NCBI RefSeq assembly: GCF_003597395.2
Contig: NC_133777.1
Coordinates: 57,398,488-57,462,487, forward strand
Source: Chelonoidis abingdonii
Taxonomy: Eukaryota; Chordata; Testudines; Testudinidae
Length of the DNA: 64,000 bases
Direction: 5' to 3'
Shown here piece after piece: positions 24,544 through 34,382 of the stretch (position 1 is its first letter; every line of letters begins with the position of its first letter). Below the pieces are notes generated by a model. That model was not told the origin of the DNA, did no database searches, and worked only from the letters and a program-made list of their open reading frames with translations. The position numbers and the translations under genes are program-made.

Positions 24544-26877
24544 TTCCTTCAGTCTAGTCATTCAGGAGCTATTTCATGTAGCTTGGTGGGGAGTGTCTCA
24601 GAAAGCTCAGTGTCAATTCTTAACATAATGCAGAGAATGTTTGCAGTGAATAGCAGAACTAGTAAAATCCACCCATGTGCAGAGAGCCAGCATGAGACCT
24701 ATTTGCTGCTTAAGTCCTATTTTGAAAAAAAAAAAATCGCTGTGAAAAGGTGCACATCATTTGTACAGTCCATGTATTGAACCATGTATGACATGGGAGA
24801 AAGTGTCCTAATTAAATTCCACTATACTAAATATAAAACTGGAGGTAAATGAAAAGAATGCTCTCTCTCTCTACCGCTAACCCCATTAGGAAAGTAGGGA
24901 TTAGGGGATGAAGGCTGATAATAAATGAGCAAGAGTTTATGCCTGCCATACTGTACAGAAGCTTACTAGTCCTTTATTACAATTATTAGATTCATGGGGG
25001 TGGGGTCAGAATTTTTGGTGGCTTTATCTAGTCTAGAAGTAAATAATTTTATTTTGTACTGAAAAGATTGGTTTGGATTGTAAGAATTCAATTGTTTGGG
25101 GCTTTTTTAAAATCATAGCCAGAAATGAAAAAGCAAATAAAAAGTAGAAAAATATATAATCACTGAACGTGTAAAGTTCCAATTGTAATGTTCTTATTCA
25201 TAGTTGGCTATGAAGTGTCTAAAGCCACCCAAAAAATGAACAGAGTTGGCAGCTGCCAATGGGTCTTCAAAAACTTTATTTTTAACTTTCTAAGAATTCT
25301 TTTTTCAGTTATTTGCTTTCTTTTGTTAGTCTTGGGGGGGGGGGCAGGGGGGCTGTTTGCCTCTTTCCTAAGTAGTGGAAGATCCATCCTTAAAATTCTG
25401 GATATTTAATCTTTCTATAGAGATATCAGTGGTTGCAAGTGCAAATCTAAAACCAAAAATGTCTTCCAGGATTTCAATGAAAATTAAAACCAGCAACAGC
25501 AACTACTCTATGATGTATCTTAAAGAAGTGGTGTGGCTATTCTAACACAGTTGTCTAAGCTGACTAAAAAGCAAGCTTTTAAAGTGTCTAAAAATGTCTA
25601 GCCAGTGGCCTCTGCCTATCTTGCATTCCCAATGAAGGCAAAATTTCCATTGACTTGCATATAAGCCTTATTTTGAGGCCTTAAGTGTCATGTAAATAAT
25701 GCAAAGGTGCAGAGGTGTACTGATCCTTTGCACAGAGGGAAATTTCACAAATAGTAAATTCAGTTTGAATCCATTTAGTTGTGTAGGCCAATCCTGCAAA
25801 TACTCCACACATGCAGTCAATAGAACTACTACTGCATAAGTCCTTGCAGGTACTCAGTCCTGTTCTATCCAAGCTGTACCTTTAACTTTTTACAGAAACA
25901 TAATAGTTTCCCTCTTCTAACTCCTTTATTTGTATATTTAATTACAGTAAATAAATGTTTCTTAACCAGTGGATTGCACCCCTGGGTGGGTGGTGATGTG
26001 GTGGTAGGAGTAGTTGTATTACATAAGCATATCATTGTTACATTTTTATCTCTGCTACTTTTTTTTTGTTTTTTTCCCTTACATTTTCTATAAAAGAATG
26101 TGAAAGTGTTTGACTTCCAGTAAGGGGTCACCAACCTGAAAAGATTGAGAAACATTGCGGTAGAGGTATATACATTTATATAAAACTAGTCAACATGTGG
26201 CCTAATAAGTTGAACTTGATGAGCCAAATGCTACATTGACTTACAGCTTATGTGTTCCACTGATGTCAGTGGGGGGTTGTGAGCTGTAAATTAGCACAGA
26301 ATTGGGCCTCATGAGTTCCTGTTGTTAATGTTAATACCTTGTGTCAACATGCTGTTGGAAAGTTGTGAGCTAGAATTTCTTTTTCACCAAGGGGCATATA
26401 ATATACCATACTCAGATGTGGAAGTGGAAAAATTAAACTTGTAATACCCATGAGTTAACCGAGAATTTTGTTAATACAATGGCGAGTCTTGTTACTATCA
26501 CAGCTTGACAAAGACAAATGTAAATTGTGTTCATTATTAGAGTGGGATGAATACCATGTATTGTATTTTGTGAATATTCACTCTGATTTTGGTTTGGGTC
26601 ATACTTGTACACCTTTTCTGTTTGCTTTTTGAGAACCTCGAATGCTGGAGTTCTAATGCACAATGGGTCCCTAGTGCATGACCAATGCTCGTAGGCACTA
26701 TTGCAGGACAGATGATAACACTGTCATGAACAGAAGACAAATCACAAAGTTGCTAGTGTGAGTATTTGCAGAAACTGAATTTCAGGTTTACATTTACAAG
26801 TATTCATGCTGGAAGTGCTAAAACACCTCTTGAAGCACCAAATATGAATAATATCTAATTTATTATCTCATTGTTTC
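24544..26877. other. intron, nothing firm
   Basis: Contains two G runs (25334-25344 and 25347-25352). No genes or bounded repeats. Confidence 0.4.
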
Positions 26878-27037
26878 CTTGTGTTCCCCCATCTGTTGTT
26901 TCTTGTCTAAGACTTAGACTGTAAACTTCTTAGGGGAGGACCGTCTCTTTGTTCTGTGTTTGTACAGCACCTAGCACAGAGTAGTCCTGGTACATGACTG
27001 GGATTACTAGGTGCTACCACAATATAAATACATAATA
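26878..27037 (+). repeat. L2/MIR-type 3' tail repeat
   Basis: TTAGACTGTAAACTTCTTAG, GGACCGTCTCTTTGTTCTGT, then TACAGCACCTAGCACAGAGT and a TACATAATAAAA end. This is the conserved 3' tail shared by several old amniote retroposons; the exact family is not resolved. Confidence 0.55.
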
Positions 27038-27171
27038 AAAGCATGTAACTTATCTGACCAATCACAACAAATCAAAACAGCTCAAATAAAGAATACTGAA
27101 TAGTCCTAGAGAATTGTTCACCATCTAGGCCTGATTATTTTAAAAAATAATAAATTGTATTGAATGCTCCC

Positions 27172-27591
27172 TGTGACAGATTGCTGAACTCTGACAGCAG
27201 GGTCAGCTCTCTGATGTCTGTAGCCTCAGTTAGTTTCCCCAGTAACAGCTGATTAAATAATTATTCAATCAGAAGGAGTGGCTGGGGAGGTAAGGAACTA
27301 ATTAGCTGTCAGCTGACCATCCTGATAAAAAGCCAGGAAGGAAGTGTACAGGTTGAGAACAGGGCTAGCTGAGCCCAGAATGAAGGAGTCCCTAGAGTGA
27401 GGGAGACCTCCTTCCCTCCTAGGTTCCTAGAAAGAAAAGCTATAAGAAGTAGAGGTTAAAACTGTGGTATTGGACTATTCTGGTGTTGGTGAATTGGCTT
27501 AGAATAAAATACAGCCTGCACACAAGGTGAAAGTGACTCTTAGCAGTTTCTAGGGCATTGGAGGACAGGGACAGAGTGTGGCCCCATCACA
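27172..27591 (+). mobile_element. solo LTR with 5-bp target duplication
   Basis: A 420-base unit starting TGTGACAGATTGC and ending CCCCATCACA, flanked by CTCCC at 27167-27171 and 27592-27596. A TATA-like TGATAAAAAG lies near 27322 and AATAAA near 27505, consistent with an LTR in + orientation. There is no internal coding region beside it, so it is the product of LTR-LTR recombination. Endogenous retrovirus or Ty3-like origin cannot be told from the LTR alone. Confidence 0.75.
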
Positions 27592-27596
27592 CTCCC

Positions 27597-28542
27597 AAAT
27601 AAAGTCCATTTCAATCTGCTCAGTGATATTTTGCAATCTAAATTAGACTAAATTAATCAGTTAAATTGTGTTACTAATTATTTGCTTAGTTCTGTCCACT
27701 ACTATACATTTGGACCATTGGATGAATGTAATATTTATGGTATTTTAATTACTGTTTAATGCTAGTAAAATACACTGTTTGTTTTGATAGTGAGAGATTA
27801 ATAGTATAAATTCAACCCTCTTTTTTTTAAAGTTCTTTTGGTTTTTGTTTTTAAACTGCAGCATGGCTGAATTTCAAAAAGCTGTAAATGCTTTATATGA
27901 AATAAGGACTTGACTCCAATTTCAATATATAGAAAGGCTAATCAAAAAGAATTTTAGCATGAGTTTTACTTTAAAAGGAATTGTAACAAGCTGTGAGAAT
28001 CCAACACCACAGAAGTCTCAAGTAAAACAGAAAAAGTAAAACAACTAATGACAGCTCACTGGAATGCTGTCTGAGAGCCAAACTGCATTCTGTTAAGGAA
28101 CTAAATAGCGAGAACCCTCTTAATTTCATTTTGGTGATTTTTTTTTAAACTAGCAAAACCTTTTTGAGTAAATTTTGGCATTAAATTACAGTAAAGTTGT
28201 GATATAAACTGCCACCAGAGGCAACAACATGAATTAAATTATTATAACATTAGTATTAGATCTTTAATCTTTGTTTGAAAATACAAATAAAAACTGTTAC
28301 GGAAGATTCTAAAACCTCTGTCGTTTAATCAAGAAACATGAATGGCTTTTTTTAAACGTTTCTGATCTCACAAGAAATGAAGTATTTAGGTTGTGTTTTT
28401 CATTTAAGTATATTACAGTACTTATTTGAGAGACTGGAATGTGTCCAATATGTATTTAGGCATTTCTCTTAGAGTATTAATTATGTATTTGATAGACTGA
28501 GTTGAACTAGTTTGTTGTATGAAAAAGCAAGTCCTTGTAATC

Positions 28543-28584
<42 letters not shown>

Positions 28585-30834
28585 ACAGCTTTGTCAACCA
28601 ACTTTATTACAATATATACCCAACAAACATTGCATTAAAACTCTGAACATCACCTGGTTTTACCCATAAATTGTGAAATTGAATAGGATTTGGATATGAG
28701 ACTATAAATTTGGTGGAAAACTGAGCCTGATCAAGCTTGCTTGATATTGGATTTCATAACAAAACTAGACAAACATTTTCATGACTTTCTAATGAAACTG
28801 TGGATTCCCAGTGTTGCCAGCTCTCATGATTTTATTGCAAGTCTCGTGTTACTTGATTTTCGCAAAGCCTTAGCTACTAGAGTCATGTGAATATGTGACA
28901 AAGAGTTTTTGTTGCTTTTTACAGATCCAGACTAACACGGCTACCCCTCTGATATGTGAATATGTTAGAATCTCAGCTTTCAATTTTTTTTAAAAAAAAT
29001 TCTAGCCCACATGGTTGTGGAGAAAAGCTTAAAAAATGAACAAATGTACCCCAAAAGTTCAAAACCCAAAAGACAAATAAAAAGAACCCAGATGTTGTTT
29101 TTATAAAATCTCTTGACTTTTAAGCCAATTTCATGATATTTTGGAGGGGAGAAGGGCTGATATATAGGTTTTGAATGATTGGTGTTGGTAGTACAGGATT
29201 TCATATGAAACAAAGAAAGATGCTCATTGCCCTAGTTAAGGAATAATCATAAAGAGTAGAAATGCTGTCACATTTGGAACCAGACCAACACAAATGTGGT
29301 GCTGTTATATGTGACTGACATTTTTAACCACCATTTTGTATGAGCAAGGCTCCTTCACAGTCACAAGTCTGTGCTACTTGAATAATGTAGCTATTGTAAC
29401 CCATGAATGGTTAGCAAATTCATGTTTCCTGGCCATTCTTTTTAAACACTTTTACCAGGAAAAGAAGGCCAAGATTTATCAGCCACAGCTGGCAACTCTG
29501 AATGTTTTCTGTACTTTGCTCAGCAGAGAAGTGGTTAAATTGCCTGTGGATAAATTCCCATTCCTTCCATGTTGCAGACAGTGACACTTGATCTGCTCAA
29601 AGTCCCTACTAAAATTCTAATTGCATACACAATATTAAATTTGTTAGATTTTCTTTTTTAAATGGTGGTGCATTTAATTGTATCAATAATGTGTCTGCCA
29701 CATGTCATTAAGACAGATTTGTAGTTTGCTGCAGTGTAGCGTGGCATTCAAATGCTTTTCATAACATGAAAACTTTGCCAGTGGGTGAAAACCTATTGTA
29801 CCCACAGGCAGGCAGACCTAATGGTTCTTTGGCAGTATTTTAGTGTAGTTTGGCTTGTCTGTAGTTTTAACAAATCCCATGTAGTGGAAATTAGAAACAT
29901 AAGTATGTGTATATTTCGTAGCAGGGGAAGATGGGTTTAAAACAGAAATCTGCTTTCTTTTATAATCTGAACATAAAATGTTTGTCGAGATGCAGTCTTT
30001 CCCCTTTCTTCACCAAATCTGTGCTTGTAATTGTAATAACTGCAGGTTACCAGACTGTTAGAATCATAGAAATTAGAGATGGCAAAGACCTATTAGGTCT
30101 TTTAGTCCATGCTTTTGCCAATGCAAGCTGTTTTCTACAGTATAATTTTCTATGCAGTTTAGTCTATACAATATTAAAAGCAGGTGGTACTCCTGAAGCA
30201 AAAGTACATATGTTAATTTTATAGGCTGGCTTCCTCATGCAAACAACAACAACAAAAATACTAGCAAGCTACAGATAAAATCAGAGGTGTGGGGATTTTC
30301 AGGGGCAGAAAGTTTAACTTATATATCAGGCTTTAGCTGCTTATAAAGTTTTGCAAACCAAACTACTGTGTCTTTCAATGTAGAGAGGTTTGAACATTCA
30401 GACAACAGCATAATACATTTGTGCTGACGGCTGAAGGTTGCGCCCATACCTCTCTACAAAGTGCTAAGTGAATTTATCTGTGTAGTATATTCATTTCTGC
30501 AAAGTTGCATTAAACTCTTACCACAAGATTTAATAAACTTCCACAAACTAGATGTCTTCTCACCCTTCTCCCTCCAAACGTTCCTGTCAGGTTAAGACGC
30601 TTAAAGCAGCTTTATCTAAAACCATTGGTTGAGTCATAGAATAATGACTCTAAACTGAATTTAATCAAGCTGGAATATTTTTTGGAATCACATTCTTCCT
30701 GTGATGGTAGATTCCCTCAGTACGTACAGTTTGGGTTTTGCAGATTTACAGAGAGTTGCTATCTTTTTATAGATTGTTTTCTACATCTTGTGAAATAGAC
30801 GGTAGCTGCCCTCGTTACAGAAGCAATGTCAGGA
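27597..30834. other. intron with small repeat remnants
   Basis: Includes a 40-base Penelope-like tail near 28918-28957 (ACAGATCCAGACTAACACGG), a decayed CR1-like antisense end near 30058-30112 (AGAATCATAGAAATTAGAG) and a dinucleotide tract listed separately. No coding exon seen. Confidence 0.45.
28543..28584. repeat. compound (GT)9(GA)12 microsatellite
   Basis: Nine GT units pass directly into twelve GA units with no interruption, seen directly. Confidence 0.95.
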
Positions 30835-31273
30835 CTTACAGCCAGTGGTGAGCTGGAGCCGGTTCTCACCGGTTCGCAAGAACCGTTTGTTAAATTTAGA
30901 AACTCTGGGTACGTCTACACTGCGAGATTATTCCGATTTTACATAAACCGGTTTTGTAAAACAGATTGTATGAAGTCGAGTGCATGTGGCCACACTAAAC
31001 ACATTAATTCGGCAGTGTGCGTCCATGTACCGAGGCTGGCGTCGATTTCCGGAGTGTTGCACTGTGGGTAGCTATCCTGTAGCTATCCCATAGTTCCCAC
31101 AGTCTCCCCCACCCCTTAGAATTCTGGGTTGAGACCCCAGTGCCTGATGGGGCAAAAAACATTGTCGCGGGTGGTTCTGGGTACAGCCTCACCCCTCCCT
31201 CTGTGAAAGGAGCAGACAACCCTTTCGCGCCTATTTTCCTGGGTGAACTGTGCAAACGCCATAACACAGCAGC

Positions 31274-32032
31274 ATGGACCCTGCACCGCTCAAGACAACA
31301 GTCATGGACATTGCACGAAATGCGTGAGGTGTTTACAGTCTATGCTGAACCAGGACCTGCAAAGCCAGGCTAGGAGGACGCGGCTACGGCAACGTGGCGA
31401 TGAGAGTGATGAGGACATGGACCCAGAATTCTCCCAAACCGCGGGCCCCTGCGCTTTGGAGATCCTGCTGGTAATGGGGCAGGTTCTAGCCATTGAACGC
31501 CGATTTTGGGCCCAGGAAACAAGCACAGACTGGTGGGACCGCATAGTTTTGCAGGTTTGGGACGATTTGCAGTGGCTGCGAAACTTTCGCATGCATAAGG
31601 GCACTTTCATGGAACTTTCTGACTTGCTTTTCCCTGCCCTGAAACGCCAAGATGAGAGCAGCCCTCACAGTTGAGAAGTGAGTGGCAATAGCCCTCTGGA
31701 AGCTTGCAACGCCAGACAGCTACTGGTCAGTCGGGAATCAATTTGGAGTGGGAAAATCTACTGTAGGGGCTGCTGTGATGCAATCTAAACTCGATTGCTC
31801 TGACCTCAGCTCCAGAATCAATGTCCCCATTGTTATTGCTGCTATGCGTGGTGCGCCACAATCTCATGAGAGTAAGGGAGACTTTTAATGGCGGGGTGGG
31901 AAGCTGAGGCAAATCACCTGGCCACTGATTATGCGCAGCAAAGACACCAGGAGAGAAGAGCACCAGGAAGCGGTGCGCATCAGAGAAGCTTTGAAAAACG
32001 AATTTACATTACGGGCCAGGGTACAGGTCTGA
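31274..32032 (+). pseudogene. PIF/Harbinger transposase pseudogene lacking the DDE core
   Basis: An ATG at 31274 opens MDPAPLKTTVMDIARNA and stops; a frameshift leads to the frame with QARRTRLRQRGDESDEDMD, WWDRIVLQVWDD and NFRMHKGTFMEL, the N-terminal helical region of Harbinger transposases. A second frameshift and an in-frame TGA precede VAIALWKLATPDSY and VGNQFGVGKSTVG (helix-turn-helix region). At about 31785 the sequence jumps to the C-terminal part (VPIVIAA, then REALKN), ending at TGA 32030-32032. Roughly 170 residues that normally contain DGTH, GDPAYPL and the catalytic Glu are absent. The product cannot be a working transposase; at least two frameshifts and one stop add to this. Confidence 0.85.
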
Positions 32033-32357
32033 CGCTGTTTGTTTCCCCTTGATTAACCCGCCCCTTTGACTGACTCATTCCCTGTAAGCAACCCACCCTC
32101 CCCTTTCGATTACAGCTTGCTTAAGCAAATAAATTCACTATCATTTAAAAATCATGTATTCTTTATTAATCATTATAAAAAGAGGGAGAGAAACTGACAG
32201 GGTAGCCGGGGTGGTTTGGAGAGGAAGGAGGGAGGGAAAAGGCACTAAAGAAATTTCAAAGTAATGACAGCCTTTGGTTGGGCTGTCCACGGAGCGGAGT
32301 GGGTGAGTGCACAGAGCCTACCCCCAACACATTTTTAGCACGGTCGGGTGAGAGGGT

Positions 32358-32894
32358 ATGCAACATGGTGAGGGGTGAGGATGGTTACAGGCGCTGCAAC
32401 GGCACTCTGTGATCCTGCTGCTGTTCCTGAAGCTCCCCGAGACATCGGAGGATGTCAGTTTGATCACGCAGCAGCCCCAGCCGTTGCTCCCGCCACCGCT
32501 GATCTTCCTGCCTGCACCTCTGATCTTTCTGACACCACCTCTCATCTCGACGTCTCTCCTCTCCTCAGGTTTGTCCCTCCTATCCTCACGTTGGTCCCAC
32601 TGTCCTCACGTTTCACTGGCATCTTTCCTGTAATTTGATACCGATGTCCTTCCACTCTTCAGATGAGGCCTACTTTCATGCAGGTCACTTCATGATTTCT
32701 CGAGAAACATTCATCTCGCGTCTTTTTCCCCGCCGCTTATCTGAGATAGCCTTTGGGTATGGAGTAGGGGAGGCTTGAAAAAAATTTGCAGCTGCATGAG
32801 GCAGGGAAAAAAGGGAGAGAAGTATTTAAAAAGATACATTTTACAGAACAATGCTTATACTCTTTCACGGTGAACAACACTATTCACTTACATT
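32358..32894 (-). pseudogene. SANT/Myb-like Harbinger accessory gene, C-terminal part, copy 1
   Basis: On the minus strand this repeats, with many indels, the sequence of 32900-33423: the basic region encoded near 32720, the segment around CGTGAGGATAGGAGG and the Gln-rich end. It is more decayed than copy 2, with frameshifts that prevent any long reading. The shared block ends in CTCTTTCACGGTGAACAAC. Confidence 0.65.
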
Positions 32895-33345
32895 AGCCTG
32901 TTGGTGAGTGGTGAGGGTGGTTACACAGGGGCTGCAGCGGCACTCTGTGACCCTGCTGCTGTTCCTGAAGCTCCACCAGACGTCGGAGGATGTCAGTTTG
33001 ATCACGCAGCAGCCCCAGCGTTGCATCCTGCCACCGCTGATCTTCCTGCCTACACCTCTGATCTTCCTGCCGCACTCTTACCTCGAGCATCATCTCATCA
33101 CGTTCATCCTCCTATCCTCACGTTGGTCCCCTCCTGTCCTCACGTTCACTGGCATCTTTCCTGTAATTTGATACCACGTCCTTCCACTCATTCAGATGAG
33201 CTCTTTCATTGCGGGTTACTTCCATGATTTCCGAGAACATTTCGTCTCGCGTCTTTTTTTTCCTCCGCCTTATCTGAGATAGCCTTCGGGATGGAGTAGG
33301 GAGGCTTGAAAAATTTGCAGCTGCATGAGGGAGAGGAAAAAAAGG
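32893..33345 (-). pseudogene. SANT/Myb-like Harbinger accessory gene, C-terminal part, copy 2
   Basis: Read on the minus strand, SLPTPSRRLSQIRRRKKKTR then DEMFSEIMEVTRNERAHLNE is the basic linker of Harbinger SANT/Myb-like proteins, which help the transposase enter the nucleus and bind the element ends. After a break it continues RQEDQRWQDATLGLLRDQ and LVELQEQQQGHRVPLQPLCN, the usual Arg/Glu/Gln-rich C-terminal coiled region. The N-terminal SANT DNA-binding domain should lie upstream (higher coordinates) but is missing, lost with the element's right end. Convergent with the transposase. Confidence 0.75.
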
Positions 33346-33984
33346 GAGAGAAGTATTTAAAAGATACATTTTACAGAACAATGCTTATACTCTTTCACAG
33401 TGAACAACACTATTCACCTTACATAGCACATGTGATTTCACTACAAGGTCGCATTTTGTATCTTAATATTGAGTGCCTGCGGCTCTGGTGTTAGAGATCT
33501 CACAGACGCAGGTCTGGGCAGCAGAATTCAGCTTGCATGCGTCCATGGTAAGCCATTGTCTTTCGGCTTCTGCAGCCTTCCCTCCTTTCCCAAATACCAA
33601 GCAAATCCCGTTTAGTACTGCTTCTTTCCTTGTACCATGCAGCAGCAGAAACCACGCCCCCCATCCAATTCTCTGGGATGATCGCTTTACCCCTCCCCCC
33701 ACCACGTGGCAGGTATCATGGAAGATCACTGCTAAACACCCCCCGGAGCTGGAGCCGGAGCTGGGGCTGCTCAACGGGGCCGGGGCTGCTCAACCAGGCC
33801 TGGGGCGCTAGGTTTGAGCAGGACTGGGCTGGCCACGCCACACCTCCCTGAAGCCCTCTTCGCTCCCCCGCCCCATCTTACCTTGCCAAGCCTGGCTCCG
33901 GCCAAGTGGCTCCCCCCGGGCCTGGGCCCTACCAAGTGGCTCTGGGTCAGCCCCAGCCTGGTCCAGCACCCCCGGCCCAGCCTC

Positions 33985-34320
33985 CAGCGTGGTAAGGGAG
34001 CAGGGAGGGGGTGTTGGAAGAGGGCAAGGGAGTTTGGGAGGTGGGTGGGTGGATAGGGGTCAGGGCAGTCAGAGGGCAGGGAACAGGGGGATTGAATGAG
34101 GGCAAGGGTCACGGGGGGCAGTCAGGAAGGATCAGAGGTTGGATGGGGCAGTGGGGGGCAGTCAGGGTCAGAGAGAAGGAGTGGTTGGATAGGGCAGGGG
34201 TCCCGGGGGGCCATCAGGAATGACAGGAGGGGTTGGATGGGGTAGGGATCCGGGGAGTGTGTGTCAAAGGATGTGGGGGCTTGGATGGGGCAGGAGTCCC
34301 GGTGGGGGGGCACGACTCCC
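33985..34320. repeat. G-rich imperfect tandem array inside the outer hAT-like element
   Basis: Recurrent blocks of GGCAGTCAGGG, GGTTGGATGGGGCAG and GGTCCCGGGGGG spaced by roughly 45-60 bases, G on the + strand throughout. No coding sense. It resembles the variable interior of other turtle hAT families. Confidence 0.55.
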
Positions 34321-34382
34321 TCGTAGGGTGAGGAGGAGGGAACCGATTGTTAATTTTTTGGCAGCTCATCACTGCTTACAGG

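Larger units (their letters stand above)
30906..33736 (+). mobile_element. PIF/Harbinger element, internally deleted and missing its right end
   Basis: The left end begins near GGGTACGTCTACACTGCGAG, the characteristic terminus of the turtle Harbinger family. It carries a broken transposase on + and a convergent SANT/Myb-like accessory gene on -, the two-gene layout of PIF/Harbinger elements. Sequence recognisable as Harbinger persists to about 33736 and then passes abruptly into the outer hAT-like element, so the right terminal repeat has been lost by deletion. Confidence 0.75.
30843..34374. mobile_element. outer hAT-like element hosting a Harbinger insertion
   Basis: Ends CAGTGGTGAGCTG at the left and the inverse of CAGTGATGAGCTG at the right (one mismatch in 13). 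They are flanked by 8-bp CTTACAGC at 30835-30842 and CTTACAGG at 34375-34382, matching at seven positions, which fits a hAT insertion. The left terminal part reaches about 30905; the outer element resumes near 33737 with GGAGCTGGAGCCGG and a GC-rich body ending in a G-rich imperfect tandem array (about 33985-34310). Everything between is Harbinger sequence inserted later. Confidence 0.75.

Noticed and set aside
28543..28584. CRISPR or regulatory array
   Set aside because: Simple dinucleotide microsatellite; no spacer structure anywhere in the window.
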